From Adhaeribacter swui (lineage in GTDB: Bacteria > Bacteroidota > Bacteroidia > Cytophagales > Hymenobacteraceae): a DNA stretch of 64,000 nt. The notes beneath the pieces are model-generated. The model was not told the DNA's origin and did no database searches. It worked only from the letters and a program-made list of their open reading frames with translations. Numbering within the stretch: the first letter of the stretch is position 1; every line of letters starts with the position of its first letter. Of the stretch, positions 16,666 to 26,746 are shown in pieces. The translations under genes were made by a program, and so were the position numbers. Location of the stretch: the NCBI RefSeq assembly GCF_014217805.1, contig NZ_CP055154.1:1-64000 (forward strand), read 5' to 3'.

Positions 16666-18840
16666 TTATTTAAGGGTTACCTTTACTGCCAGGTTCGCAA
16701 TAAATCCATCTAAAGGAGCGTATATCTGCCGGAACGAAGGCCGTTTATAAGGGGGAAGCACTACCTGCCCAAAGCGGGTTTGCCGGGTATCAGTAAAGTT
16801 TTCCAGGTTAGCAATGAGCGAGAAATGCTTAAACATCTTTTCACCCATCAAGCCCATTACCCAATAATCCGGGCTCCTTTGTCCATTACTTAAATACTGT
16901 TGCCCGGTATAAAACCCTTCTAAACCACCCCGGAAGCTTTTCTCTTTTTCGTATACCAGGGTTAACACCAGTTTATGCTTAGGTGTTAATTCCAGGTGGC
17001 GTTGTTCTGGGTCATATCGTTTAAGGGTATTGATAAAGGTATAGGCCGCAAAGAATTTAAAATCTTCCACGGCGAACCGGACATTGGTTTCAAACCCGCG
17101 CGTGTCTATTGGTTGAGGGGCATTGCCATAGGAAATGATATTGGTATTGACATCTGCGTGCGCAAGAAGAGGGTATTTTAGCCTGGTATAATAAAAAGCT
17201 TGGTTAAAGGAGAAGCTGACCTCATCGAACAATACCCCGTTATAATTAACGTCCATATTAGCTCCTGCCGCCCTTTCGGCCTTTACGTCTGGAGCAATGG
17301 AAGCCACATTTTGAAATGCCAGTTGCTCAGTATCGGCATTAAAAATTGTTGGGGTTTTATAGGCCAGGCCTCCTCCCGCTCGGGCCGACCATCTTGGGGT
17401 AAATTTATATAGCAACGATAAGCGGGGCAACACAAAGGCTCCGTATTTACTCTGGAGGTCCGTACGTAAACCCGCCTGTACCGTAAAATTGTCCTGAACC
17501 CGCCAATCGTTCTGGATAAATGCCCCGGCTGTAACATAGGAATAATTGCGGGTAAGAGGGTTCAACCTTTGGTTCTCCCGAAAAGCATCAGAATTCAGGT
17601 TTACGCCTATTACAGCTGTATTATGGGCCGATGGAAGTAAATAGGATGCCTCGGTATAACTGGACAGTTGTTTTCCACCGAATGCCACATCCAATACTGA
17701 AATGTTTCGTTGGAAATAACTAAAGCTATTTTTAAAGGTCAGGTTGCGGTTATGCTGTAACTTTTTATCAAACCGCAGTTGCGAGAAATGGCGACTGGAC
17801 CGGTTACGTTCAACAAAGGCGTTTTGGGCAGTAGGCTGGTCTTTGATGGCAAATATATCTCCCCCGGAGCGGGTCTCAAAAGAAGAGGTAATTCCCAAAC
17901 TCAAAGTAGTAGAGTCATTAATATAATAGTAAGCTTTGGGAGAAAGGGTATTCTGCTGCAATTCGGGTAAATCAGTAAACCCTTCTTTATTTACATCATA
18001 AGCATTTTGGGTACTTTGGCTTGCTAAAAAAGTAATGCCTAACTTTTCTTTCCGATTAGAGAAGAACGAACTGACATCGCGGCCTCCTTTGTGGGTTTGG
18101 TTCAAAAGCACCGACCACTCCGGTGTTTCCGTAGGCGTTTTGGAAACCAGGTTTATAATTCCGGCTACCGCATCACCGCCATATAAGGCGGAAGAAGCAC
18201 CCTTAATTAGTTCTACTTGCTTTAAATCGAGCGGGGGAATTTGCATTAAGCTTAAGCCGGAAGAAAAGCCGCTGTAAAGAGGGAACCCATCTTTTAATAT
18301 TTGGGTATAGCGGCCATCCAATCCTTGAATCCGGATGCTGATATTACCAGAGGTGGCGGATGTTTGCTGGGTCTGAATTCCCGAAGATTCGCTAAGCAGC
18401 ATGGAAATGTTACCAGGCTTCATATTAGCCTTTTCTTCGATCTCTTCTTGCCCTATTACTTCCACCCGGATAGGAATATCTTCGATGCGACTGTTAGTAC
18501 GGGTGGCTGTAACGGTAACTTCTCCTAAGGATAGCCCTGAAGGCTCCAGCGAAATGGCAAATATTTCATTGGGGTCGGCAAGGGGGAAAGTTATTTCTTT
18601 TCTCGCTTCAATAAAGCCTATGTAGGAGAAGGAAATAATATAAGTGCCGTCTGGAATATTAGGAATGGTCAACCGGCCATTCGCATTAGAGGTGGCACCC
18701 AGCATTAATTGTTTTATAATGGCACTGGCTCCAATTAACGCTTCTCCGGATTTGTCATCCTTGATAACAGCAGTAAAAGAATTTTGGGCATAAAGCAGAT
18801 TACTGCTACATAAGAGCAGTATTATTAATATCTTTTTCAT
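16666..18840 (-). CDS. TonB-dependent outer-membrane receptor
   Basis: The protein has about 725 residues: a signal peptide (ending LLYAQ), a carboxypeptidase-regulatory-like beta-sandwich (residues about 8-95), a plug domain (about 105-225, with LYGGDAVAGIINLVSKTP) and a long beta-barrel ending in a hydrophobic strand. It imports a siderophore, metal complex or similar ligand using TonB energy. The frame extends 13 codons upstream, but the ATG at 18840 begins the signal peptide. Upstream on the same strand are a small secreted protein and a haloperoxidase-like lipoprotein. The ligand is unknown. Confidence 0.92.
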   Translation of the reverse strand: MKKILIILLLCSSNLLYAQNSFTAVIKDDKSGEALIGASAIIKQLMLGATSNANGRLTIPNIPDGTYIISFSYIGFIEARKEITFPLADPNEIFAISLEPSGLSLGEVTVTATRTNSRIEDIPIRVEVIGQEEIEEKANMKPGNISMLLSESSGIQTQQTSATSGNISIRIQGLDGRYTQILKDGFPLYSGFSSGLSLMQIPPLDLKQVELIKGASSALYGGDAVAGIINLVSKTPTETPEWSVLLNQTHKGGRDVSSFFSNRKEKLGITFLASQSTQNAYDVNKEGFTDLPELQQNTLSPKAYYYINDSTTLSLGITSSFETRSGGDIFAIKDQPTAQNAFVERNRSSRHFSQLRFDKKLQHNRNLTFKNSFSYFQRNISVLDVAFGGKQLSSYTEASYLLPSAHNTAVIGVNLNSDAFRENQRLNPLTRNYSYVTAGAFIQNDWRVQDNFTVQAGLRTDLQSKYGAFVLPRLSLLYKFTPRWSARAGGGLAYKTPTIFNADTEQLAFQNVASIAPDVKAERAAGANMDVNYNGVLFDEVSFSFNQAFYYTRLKYPLLAHADVNTNIISYGNAPQPIDTRGFETNVRFAVEDFKFFAAYTFINTLKRYDPEQRHLELTPKHKLVLTLVYEKEKSFRGGLEGFYTGQQYLSNGQRSPDYWVMGLMGEKMFKHFSLIANLENFTDTRQTRFGQVVLPPYKRPSFRQIYAPLDGFIANLAVKVTLK

Positions 18841-18927
18841 TAGTAAATATTCAATTATTTGTTTTGATGAAAAGGGCATAGCTATCCCTTTCGTCGGAAA
18901 TTGACCAGCGACAAATAATGATTATTA

Positions 18928-19257
18928 CTATATAATTAGCTTAGAATAAGAAATGTAAAGCCTTTTAGGCTTTCTAGGGGGAGGCCCCTCATATACGAGA
19001 AATGAAGAATAGCCCTCGCGAGAAAGCTGGTAGGCCGAAGAAGCTATAGCCGTTAGAATAAACTTTTTGGCAAAAGCCTTTTCTCCAGGTTCTTCCTCAA
19101 CCGTTAGGTTAAATCCATCGGATCCTTCTGAAATAGTATATTCATGGCTTTCCATCTCGTAATTTAACGCACGCTCTTCCGGGTCCATCTCCAAGAGAGA
19201 ACCTAAAAAAAACAGCGTATACGCTATTAGAAATAAATGCAAGAAATTACTTTTCAT
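18928..19257 (-). CDS. Small membrane-anchored or secreted protein, unknown
   Basis: The 109-residue protein has an N-terminal hydrophobic segment (residues about 4-22) and an acidic middle part (EEEPGEKAFAKKF). It lies 87 bp upstream of the TonB receptor start on the same strand and may be co-expressed with it. No family is recognised. Confidence 0.6.
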   Translation of the reverse strand: MKSNFLHLFLIAYTLFFLGSLLEMDPEERALNYEMESHEYTISEGSDGFNLTVEEEPGEKAFAKKFILTAIASSAYQLSREGYSSFLVYEGPPPRKPKRLYISYSKLII

Positions 19258-19511
19258 TAAGGATAAGTATTAAAGACACTTAAATGCGGTATTATATCAC
19301 TTTAAGTCATCAACAATTTTTGAGCAAAGCAAAGTTTACTATTATTTTTAGTTTAGAAAAACGGAATAACCAGTATAAATAGGATTACAGGAAGCCATCT
19401 CCGACGCTGGAACAGGTAATTGCCGGAGGGTTTAAATGAATGGTTTTAATCACCTACTGCTTTTGCCTTACTTCTTAAGACTGAAATTTTGTTTTATGGG
19501 CAGCAAAAATA

Positions 19512-20876
19512 TCATTTACCAGCTACTATATTATTTTTATTTTCCTGCTGTTCGCTTAGTTTAGACCAAACCCATTCTCCTACTTGCTCTCCCTGACGAG
19601 TACCTTCAAAAGAACCATCCCAAAAGTGGATACCTCCATATACCCGGCTTAAGGAAGTTTCCATATATGCTTCCTTAATAGATTTAAAGGACCGTACTCC
19701 ATGTCCATAGGCATATTCCGTAGAGTCGGTAAAGGCTACGTTGTTACCTAATAAATGCGTTAAAACCGTCCCGGCAGCGGCCGAAATAGCACTATGGCCA
19801 CTGACATATTCCGGGAATGGGGGAGTCTCTAGGAACGGCTGCCACTCTGGGTCAATCATATTGTTAATAACTGTAATAGGCCGAATACGCGCACTCCGGT
19901 ATTTTTCATCCCAGCAAGCAATAAATCCGTCATATAAGGCAATAGAAGTAAAGGTATAGGCCTGAAGGGATTTCATCAGGTCAAGCTGTTGGTTTTTAGC
20001 CAGCGTTTGCACAATGGCTAACCAATGGCCCGGAGGGGTCATTTTCTTATCCATATAAGAAACATGCCCTTTTACATTAGTTACCACTGCATTATCATCC
20101 CAGAAATAAGCAATGGCTTTCTGCTCTTCGGTCAGGTTTTTAGAAATATTATAAACCTGCCTGGTCATTTTATAAAATTCACTGGAAGTGTCAAGGCTAT
20201 ATTTGGCCGGCACTTTCGGCTTGAATTGATTACAAGTATCCAGGGTAAGAACCCGCATCGCATTCCACTGGGGTTCACAGGCATTGGCATAATTGGGAGG
20301 GGTTGGTTGATAAGAACCTGGTTCTTGGGTAAATGTGTAGCGCATTAAGGCCCTGGTTTCTTTATAATTATCTTGGTTGGCAAAAGCCAGGATATGTTGC
20401 GCCACTTGTTGGCCATAAGCAATGGAACGGGACATAACTTCTTCTGGTGTGCCCATTTGTTCATATTGCTGGTAAATCTCCTGCTCGTATTTCTCCATTT
20501 CAGACGCCGAAATAATCAGAGCTTTACTAACGGTTATATACGAGGCTATGCTGGCTAATGGGAAGCAATATTCCAAACCTTTTTCTGGTGAAGGGACTTT
20601 CTTAAATCCTTTGAGTTTACCCGCCATGGTTTCATAAGCCGGATATTGCTGGCGGAGCGTTTCATATGCCGCTAAGTTTGTATAAACATAAATTCGGCTG
20701 GCAACAGGAGGCTTAAATATGTCATGAATAATAAATTGAGTAAGTTGGCCGGCTGTTTTATGAAATAACTCGGGAGCGTCAGCTTTTGTCTTGTATTCTC
20801 CAGGTGATGTTGGTTCACAACTTTTAATATTAACCATTCCCAAAAAAACAGTTAATAAAATGAAGGGTTTAAACAT
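19512..20876 (-). CDS. Vanadium-haloperoxidase-like PAP2-superfamily lipoprotein
   Basis: The 454-residue protein has a signal peptide with a possible lipobox (IKSC, Cys at 20). The three blocks of the vanadate/phosphate-binding site are visible in its C-terminal half: KYRSARIRPI, YVSGHSAISAA and SRVYGGIHFWDG. The two-domain helical layout and length match bacterial vanadium-dependent haloperoxidase-like proteins rather than small PAP2 phosphatases. It may be a phosphatase or a haloperoxidase; the sequence alone does not separate these. It heads a minus-strand group with a small protein and a TonB receptor. Confidence 0.85.
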   Translation of the reverse strand: MFKPFILLTVFLGMVNIKSCEPTSPGEYKTKADAPELFHKTAGQLTQFIIHDIFKPPVASRIYVYTNLAAYETLRQQYPAYETMAGKLKGFKKVPSPEKGLEYCFPLASIASYITVSKALIISASEMEKYEQEIYQQYEQMGTPEEVMSRSIAYGQQVAQHILAFANQDNYKETRALMRYTFTQEPGSYQPTPPNYANACEPQWNAMRVLTLDTCNQFKPKVPAKYSLDTSSEFYKMTRQVYNISKNLTEEQKAIAYFWDDNAVVTNVKGHVSYMDKKMTPPGHWLAIVQTLAKNQQLDLMKSLQAYTFTSIALYDGFIACWDEKYRSARIRPITVINNMIDPEWQPFLETPPFPEYVSGHSAISAAAGTVLTHLLGNNVAFTDSTEYAYGHGVRSFKSIKEAYMETSLSRVYGGIHFWDGSFEGTRQGEQVGEWVWSKLSEQQENKNNIVAGK

Positions 20877-21063
20877 TTTAATTAATATGCAATAAAGTAG
20901 AAGCTAAAACAAAATCCTTTGCAGATTTTTAATAAGTTATCTTGAAGTTAAATAATTTTTTAAGAAGAAATTCAATAAATATTTAAAACTGCACAAATAC
21001 TTTCTAGAATAAGTAGTATACATCGTGGATATATTAATTCTACTATTAATATATGATAGTCTT

Positions 21064-21106
21064 GTAAGCTGAGTTAATTAAATATAGTTTAATTAGCTCA
21101 GCTTAC
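21064..21106. terminator. Long imperfect hairpin
   Basis: GTAAGCTGAG (21064-21073) pairs with CTCAGCTTAC (to 21106), and the stem continues inward as TTAATTAAA/TTTAATTA with one bulge; TCTTTT follows. It lies 180 bp upstream of a divergent pair, so it is more likely the end of a short leader or untranslated RNA than the terminator of a listed gene. The rest of 20877-21287 is AT-rich and holds no gene. Confidence 0.6.
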
Positions 21107-21287
21107 TCTTTTAATTTCCATTCCTAACAGATTGTTCCTTCCTTTTAAGTATTTCTACTTTAATTCAGAAATAATTCTAAATCTGCTATTTTCTTTAAGT
21201 CAGTTAAGTGTTTAAACCTAGATTAAATATGTTACTGAAAGCTTCAGAACACTTGAAATTAGGTTGATTAGCTTTAAGATAAGGAAG

Positions 21288-22286
21288 ATGAATAATTTGA
21301 AAATTCTGTGCAAAATATTTTATGCTAACCCTCCTAAAAGCACCTGTAATAGTTTAGCATTTATTTATAAGGTGATTTTGTTTTGGCATTTTTCTTTATT
21401 CCCCTACTCTCTTCTGGCACAGGAGCGCTTTTTACCAAAAGCACCCGGAATAAATACAATTGACACTTTGGAAGGCCAGCAAATTGTGACTTATTCTCAC
21501 AAGGAACTTATTCCTTCTAATTCAGTCGCGTCCGAGAAAGATTGTTCTCTAATAGAAAATCTAGGGCAAGACACTATTTTTCAGGTGCAAGCATCCAAAA
21601 ACCGTCCTCCTTTATTAAGCAAATTAGGCTTGAAGCAAATGGCCGTACCGGTTATATTTTTAGGAGTAGGATTCGCCGGAATGGGCAGTAAACCTTTATG
21701 GAATATAAATGAAGAAATACAAGAAGAAATACAGGAACATTATAGCAGTTTTCATACGAAATTAGATAATTATTCGCAGCATGTGCCCCTGGTAGCGGTA
21801 TATAGTTTGAACTTAGCCGGGATAAAAGGAAAACATGATTTAATTAATTTTACTGCGTTATATGCTCTTTCTACTTATATGAGCAAAACTATAAGTAAAA
21901 ATTTAAAGAGTGTAACGCACCAAATGCGCCCAGATAATTCAACTGCTGATGCTTTCCCATCCGGACATGTAACTTCGGCCTTTACCAAAGCGACTTTAAT
22001 GTATTTAGAGTACAAAGATAGAAGCATTTGGTACGGGGTAGGCGGCTATACTATTGCCACAGCTACGGGAGCCTTGCGTTTGTTGAATAATAAGCATTGG
22101 TTATCGGATGTACTAGCCGGAGCTGGCATCGGAATCATATCCACGCACGTTGTTTATGCCGTGTATCCCTTTATACAAAACAAAATAAGCCAACGCCTGC
22201 CTAAGCTAAGTAATAAAAACATATTAATCCTTCCTGCTTTTGAAAATGGGTCTGCCGGCATGGGATTAATTTACCAGTTGAAATAA
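21288..22286 (+). CDS. PAP2-family phosphatase, secreted
   Basis: The ATG at 21288 has AAGGAAG just upstream and starts a 332-residue protein with an N-terminal signal segment (ending LLAQE). PAP2 blocks are present: HQMRPD, FPSGHVTSAF and LRLLNNKHWLSDVLAG (the Arg, His and Asp of block 3). It probably dephosphorylates lipid diphosphates or phosphates at the periplasmic face. The next gene is a paralogue 47 bp downstream, giving a tandem pair. Confidence 0.88.
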   Translation: MNNLKILCKIFYANPPKSTCNSLAFIYKVILFWHFSLFPYSLLAQERFLPKAPGINTIDTLEGQQIVTYSHKELIPSNSVASEKDCSLIENLGQDTIFQVQASKNRPPLLSKLGLKQMAVPVIFLGVGFAGMGSKPLWNINEEIQEEIQEHYSSFHTKLDNYSQHVPLVAVYSLNLAGIKGKHDLINFTALYALSTYMSKTISKNLKSVTHQMRPDNSTADAFPSGHVTSAFTKATLMYLEYKDRSIWYGVGGYTIATATGALRLLNNKHWLSDVLAGAGIGIISTHVVYAVYPFIQNKISQRLPKLSNKNILILPAFENGSAGMGLIYQLK

Positions 22287-22333
22287 GATTCTCAAGGGTT
22301 AATCTAACTATATCTTCCTGAAAGCATTAAACT

Positions 22334-23125
22334 ATGCAAAAAATTATAAATTTTTGGTTGTTTTTTTTGGTACTTGTTATGCTGGTATGTCCGACTATGC
22401 AGGCTCAGGATGCTGATACTTTGAAGAAATACGAAAGTCCAAGTTTAAAAATCTCTTCCCCCAAGCCGTTTTATAAATCTAAAATCTTTAAAGCCACTAT
22501 TGTACCTACTATTTTAATTGGATATGGGGTCAGTACCATTCATGGCCATGGCTTTTACAGCAGTTATGATGCACAACGGGATATTTTGCATCATTTCCCG
22601 AATTTCAAAACTACGTTGGATAATCCGTTAATGATTGCTCCATATGTGGAATTGGCAATTGTAAACTTGCTTAAGATTAATTCAAACAATGATTTCTTAA
22701 ACACGTCCCTGCTGATTATTAAAGCAGAGGCTATTTTTGCAGTATCTGCTTTTGGGCTAAAGTATATTACTCATATAGAGCGACCTAATCACGAAAATAA
22801 ATATTCTATGCCTTCCGGCCACACGGCCCAAGCTTTTCTGGCTGCATCTATATTACACACCGAACTACGCCACAAAAGCCAGTGGTATGGAGTGGGAGCT
22901 TATACCATTGCAACCGGCGTTGGAGCTATTCGGATGTTAAGAAATAAACATTGGGAATCGGATGTTTTTGTTGGTGCCGGTATTGGCATTTTGTCATCAC
23001 ATGTGGCTTACTTAACTCATCGTAATCGCTGGGGACGTAAGCCCTTTGCCCTTGCGCCCATTTATTTATATGGTACCCCAGGCTTAGCCCTTTCCATAAA
23101 CTTAAATGAGGTAAAAGGGCTATAA
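22334..23125 (+). CDS. PAP2-family phosphatase, paralogue of the upstream gene
   Basis: The 263-residue protein has a signal segment (ending MQAQD) and the PAP2 blocks HIERPN, MPSGHTAQAF and IRMLRNKHWESDVFVG. The WYGVGAYTIATG region is nearly identical in the preceding gene, which shows local duplication. It is probably co-transcribed with that gene. The fluoride riboswitch begins about 70 bp after its stop. Confidence 0.88.
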   Translation: MQKIINFWLFFLVLVMLVCPTMQAQDADTLKKYESPSLKISSPKPFYKSKIFKATIVPTILIGYGVSTIHGHGFYSSYDAQRDILHHFPNFKTTLDNPLMIAPYVELAIVNLLKINSNNDFLNTSLLIIKAEAIFAVSAFGLKYITHIERPNHENKYSMPSGHTAQAFLAASILHTELRHKSQWYGVGAYTIATGVGAIRMLRNKHWESDVFVGAGIGILSSHVAYLTHRNRWGRKPFALAPIYLYGTPGLALSINLNEVKGL

Positions 23126-23193
23126 AGTTGCTAATTTAAAACCCAAAAATAGAATTAAAGTATATAAGTAGATAATACTTTGATAAGTGTAAT

Positions 23194-23248
23194 GGAAATG
23201 GTGTCTTCCAATTAAAAACCGCCTTAGATGCTGATGACACCTACAAAT
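23194..23248 (+). promoter_or_regulatory. Fluoride riboswitch aptamer (crcB motif)
   Basis: The segment reads GGAAATGGTGTCTTCC (23194-23209), an A-rich linker with AAAACCGCC, then GCTGATGACACCTAC (23230-23244). This matches the conserved crcB RNA skeleton GGnnAUGG..AACCGC..GCUGAUGnnnCCUAC. GGTGTC (23200-23205) pairs with GACACC (23236-23241), where known members have GGCAUU/GAUGCC-type pairs, so the helix is kept by covariation. The P3-like hairpin seems short. It precedes eno-clcF-DUF190-crcB and should switch the operon on when fluoride is bound. Confidence 0.9.
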
Positions 23249-23292
23249 GAGCTACCGCAGGTTTATACTGCGGTTTAATTAATTTGTAGGTG
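23238..23292 (+). promoter_or_regulatory. Riboswitch expression platform with competing hairpins
   Basis: CACCTACAAAT (23238-23248), which includes the 3' strand of the aptamer, is perfectly complementary to ATTTGTAGGTG (23282-23292). Inside lies a second hairpin, ACCGCAG/CTGCGGT (23254-23260 with 23268-23274), followed by TTAATT. Aptamer folding and the long hairpin exclude each other, as expected for a fluoride-controlled attenuator. The 250-nt leader before eno may hold further control elements. Confidence 0.7.
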
Positions 23293-23540
23293 AAAAAGTT
23301 ACTATCCTTCTTCCGATATTTCAACTGGGATTTACATCCACTGCTATCTCTTTGGCTTTTATCAGGAATATTCTTGCTCTTATTTGGATATCAAAATAGC
23401 TTTTTATTGCTAAAAATACATCATTTTATTTTTCTATAAGATATTTTGGCATCCAATTGTCCGCGAAATTGTATGTCTCCTCTTTCTATCTATTAAACTA
23501 AATCACCTGTATTTATCTAACTATCTTAAATAATACAACT

Positions 23541-24821
23541 ATGGAAATAAAGAAAATATGGGCACGGGAAGTACTGGACTCCCGTGGTAATCCCACTGTT
23601 GAAGTAGAAATAAGCTTGCAAGATGGAGCCACCGGAAGAGGTATATCTCCTTCGGGTGCGAGTACCGGCGAAAAGGAAGCCGTAGAATTGCGGGATGGCG
23701 ACAAATCCCGGTATAATGGCAAAGGGGTCCAAAAGGCCGTTTTGCAATTGAATAACGAAGTGGCCGGCAAGCTGGAAATTCCTTTTGAAAACCAGCAAGC
23801 TTTTGATGAATACTTGATTCAATTAGACGGGACAGCCAATAAATCCCGCCTGGGAGCAAATGCTATATTGGCGGCTTCCATTGCCTTTGCTAAAGCGGCG
23901 GCGGCTTCTAAAGGCATTCCCCTGTATCAACAATTAGTTCAGCGGGAGCAATATATACTGCCGGTGCCTTGCATGAATGTAATTAATGGCGGCCGGCATG
24001 CCGATAATAATATTGACTTCCAGGAGTTTATGATTGCACCGCATCATGCTCCGTCTTTTAAGGAAAGTATACGAATGGGCGAAGAAGTTTTTCATACTCT
24101 TAAAAGCTTATTAAATAGTAAAAACTATTCAACGGGCGTAGGCGATGAAGGAGGTTTTGCTCCTAATTTAAAATCGAACGAAGAAGCAGTAGAGGTAATT
24201 CTGGAAGCCATAACAAAGGCCGGATACCAACCTGGCACCGACATTTCAATTTGCCTGGATCCGGCGGCTAGCGAAATGTGGAACAATGGAAAATACACCT
24301 TATTTAAAAGTACTCAGCAAACTTTTAGTTCGGACGAACTGGTTCAGCTTTGGGAGGATTGGGTGCGCCAGTATCCTATTGTCTTGTTAGAAGATGGTCT
24401 GGGAGAGAATGATTGGGATGGTTGGAAAAGACTGACACAAACGCTGGGCCATAAAATTGAATTAGTGGGTGATGATATTTTCTGTACGAACCCGGAAATT
24501 ATTCAGAAAGGTATTGATGTGGGCATTGGGAATAGTGTCCTGATTAAGCTCAACCAGATTGGCTCCGTTACAGAAACGCTGCAAGCCGTAGCCTTAGCTC
24601 AGCAAAACAACTATCATTGCTTTATCTCGCATCGTAGCGGGGAAACGGAAGATACCACCATTGCGGACCTGGTAGTAGCGACCAATGCCGGGCACATTAA
24701 AACAGGGAGCGGTTGCCGGTCGGAACGGGTAGCAAAATTTAACCAGCTACTTCGAATAGAAGAAGAATTAGGCCACCGAGCTACTTTTGCCGGATTGAGT
24801 ACTTTTAAAGTTCAAAAATAA
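23541..24821 (+). CDS. eno: Enolase
   Basis: The 426-residue protein is full-length enolase: it converts 2-phosphoglycerate to phosphoenolpyruvate in glycolysis. Motifs include [13 protein letters not shown], the mobile loop [29 protein letters not shown], the metal ligand region GDDIFCTNP and the signature [13 protein letters not shown] with [15 protein letters not shown]. Enolase is the classical target of fluoride (with Mg and phosphate). Its place directly behind a fluoride riboswitch and before two fluoride exporters suggests a copy made in quantity during fluoride stress. Whether another eno gene exists in this genome cannot be seen. Confidence 0.96.
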   Translation: MEIKKIWAREVLDSRGNPTVEVEISLQDGATGRGISPSGASTGEKEAVELRDGDKSRYNGKGVQKAVLQLNNEVAGKLEIPFENQQAFDEYLIQLDGTANKSRLGANAILAASIAFAKAAAASKGIPLYQQLVQREQYILPVPCMNVINGGRHADNNIDFQEFMIAPHHAPSFKESIRMGEEVFHTLKSLLNSKNYSTGVGDEGGFAPNLKSNEEAVEVILEAITKAGYQPGTDISICLDPAASEMWNNGKYTLFKSTQQTFSSDELVQLWEDWVRQYPIVLLEDGLGENDWDGWKRLTQTLGHKIELVGDDIFCTNPEIIQKGIDVGIGNSVLIKLNQIGSVTETLQAVALAQQNNYHCFISHRSGETEDTTIADLVVATNAGHIKTGSGCRSERVAKFNQLLRIEEELGHRATFAGLSTFKVQK

Positions 24822-24976
24822 AAGTCACTAAAAGGAGCTAGATAATTCTGTTAAGATTGGTAAAGTAAGTATTTCCGGATAAAAAGTTTATCTATCAACC
24901 GCTATCCTAAATTTTTTAAATTGTTGCCCCTTGGTACTTTTATGAATTATTAAAATACGGATAATTTAATTTATAA

Positions 24977-26377
24977 ATGATAATACGTAGAAGGCCATTA
25001 GAGCAATATGCCATTTTCAAACACTTAATCCGCTGGACTATATTAATAATACCCATTGCAATTGCTATTGGCAGTATGGTTGCTTTGTTTCTTTGGTTAC
25101 TCCATGCCGCCATCCGTTACCGGTTTCAGCATCCTTGGTTATTATATTTATTACCGGTAGCTGGGTTGCTCATTCACTTTATCTACCAATCGGTAGGGAA
25201 ATCGTCGGAGAAAGGCAATAACCTGATTATGGATGAAATTCATGCAGCTGGTGGGGGCGTGCCCAAACGCATGGCCCCCATCATTTTAGCTACCACTATT
25301 ATCACGCATCTGTTTGGTGGCTCCGCCGGCCGGGAAGGAACAGCCGTCCAGATTGGAGGCAGCATTGCCGCTATGTTCGGAAAGTGGTTTAACTTAAAAG
25401 GCGTGGATATGCGGATGATTCTCACGGCCGGGGTAGCGGCTGGTTTTGGAGCTGTTTTTGGTACGCCGCTAACCGGGGCCATTTTTGCGATGGAGGTTCT
25501 CACCATTGGGCGTATTCAATACGATGCGCTTTTACCGGCCCTGATGGCCAGCCTGATTGGCGACCTCACGGTGGCGGCCTGGGCGGTACATCATACCAGC
25601 TATCATATTGATGCGTTGCCGGCTACTCCTTACTTTCTCTCGAAGTACTTGCCGCTGGATATTCTATTATTAGGAAAAGTAATTGTTGCTTCCGTGGCCT
25701 TTGGTCTGGCCAGTTACTTGTTTGCCACGCTGGTACACGAAATAAAAAATATCTTTTTAAACCTATTCAATCGTAAATGGCTGATTCCGGTTCTGGGTGG
25801 CGGTCTTATCATAGGTCTTACTTATATAATAGGCAAACCCGACTACCTGAGTCTGGGAGTAGAACCGGAATATCCGGGGGCCATCACCATTATTTCTGCT
25901 TTTAAATTAGGTGGAGCCGACACGTGGAGCTGGCTCTGGAAAACTATTTATACTACTTTAACGCTAGGCACCGGTTTTAAAGGCGGAGAGGTTACGCCTT
26001 TGTTCTATATTGGCGCTACTTTGGGTAATACGCTGTCTGCTTTGCTGCATGCACCGGTTAGCCTCTTTGCGGCGCTAGGCTTTATTGCAGTTTTTGCAGG
26101 CGCTACTAACACGCCCCTGGCGTGTACCATTATGGGTATTGAGCTTTTCGGGGGAGAACATACTGTATTCTTTGCTGTAGCGTGCTTTACGGCTTATTTC
26201 TTTAGCGGGCACTCTGGTATTTACAGTTCGCAGCGCATTGCCGTACCCAAAATATTCGATGCTTATTTTTCTGATGAAACTTCGTTAACGGAGGCAAATA
26301 AAAGAAGAGGATTTATTCATCAAAAATTATCCAGATATAGATTAGCTGCTAAAATAAAGAAAGAAGACCATGAGTAA
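24977..26377 (+). CDS. clcF: CLC-F-type fluoride/proton antiporter
   Basis: The 466-residue protein has about ten to twelve membrane helices and the CLC signature GSAGREGTAVQIGG with the gating glutamate in GREGT. The usual GSGIP anion-coordinating motif near the N-terminus is replaced by GNNLI (residues about 80-84), as reported for fluoride-selective CLC-F members. The later segment reads FKGGEVTPLFY. There are no CBS domains. Position between fluoride-linked eno and DUF190/crcB supports fluoride export. It overlaps the DUF190 gene by 8 bp. Confidence 0.88.
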   Translation: MIIRRRPLEQYAIFKHLIRWTILIIPIAIAIGSMVALFLWLLHAAIRYRFQHPWLLYLLPVAGLLIHFIYQSVGKSSEKGNNLIMDEIHAAGGGVPKRMAPIILATTIITHLFGGSAGREGTAVQIGGSIAAMFGKWFNLKGVDMRMILTAGVAAGFGAVFGTPLTGAIFAMEVLTIGRIQYDALLPALMASLIGDLTVAAWAVHHTSYHIDALPATPYFLSKYLPLDILLLGKVIVASVAFGLASYLFATLVHEIKNIFLNLFNRKWLIPVLGGGLIIGLTYIIGKPDYLSLGVEPEYPGAITIISAFKLGGADTWSWLWKTIYTTLTLGTGFKGGEVTPLFYIGATLGNTLSALLHAPVSLFAALGFIAVFAGATNTPLACTIMGIELFGGEHTVFFAVACFTAYFFSGHSGIYSSQRIAVPKIFDAYFSDETSLTEANKRRGFIHQKLSRYRLAAKIKKEDHE

Positions 26378-26741
26378 TCCTATTAAAATTAATGAAAGGC
26401 CACTGGGCAAGATTCAGATTTTTATAAAACCTAAAGATAAATTGAAAGAAGATTCGCTCATACGCCGGTTGTTACCCAAGCAAATTTACCGGGAGATTGT
26501 TAAAAATGCCAGACAGGATGGTTTGATGATGGCATCTGTTTACCAATCGCATAGTGGTTTTGCTCTCAACGATAAAATACGGGTAGCTCATCCGGAATAT
26601 GACAATGCTGATTTGGCTTTATGCGTGGAGCTCATGGATGAAAAGCATAAACTGGAAGCCTTTTGTCTAAAAAATGTGGCTTTATTAAAAGGCAGGATGA
26701 TTATTTATAAAGCAGTAGAATTTTGGGAAATTAACGGATAA
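26370..26741 (+). CDS. DUF190 protein
   Basis: The 123-residue protein belongs to the DUF190 family: small, PII-like in fold, commonly found next to CrcB. It overlaps clcF by 8 bp and precedes crcB by 5 bp, so the three are translationally close. A regulatory role on the exporters is plausible; nothing in the sequence shows a catalytic site. Confidence 0.82.
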   Translation: MSNPIKINERPLGKIQIFIKPKDKLKEDSLIRRLLPKQIYREIVKNARQDGLMMASVYQSHSGFALNDKIRVAHPEYDNADLALCVELMDEKHKLEAFCLKNVALLKGRMIIYKAVEFWEING

Positions 26742-26746
26742 TCCTT

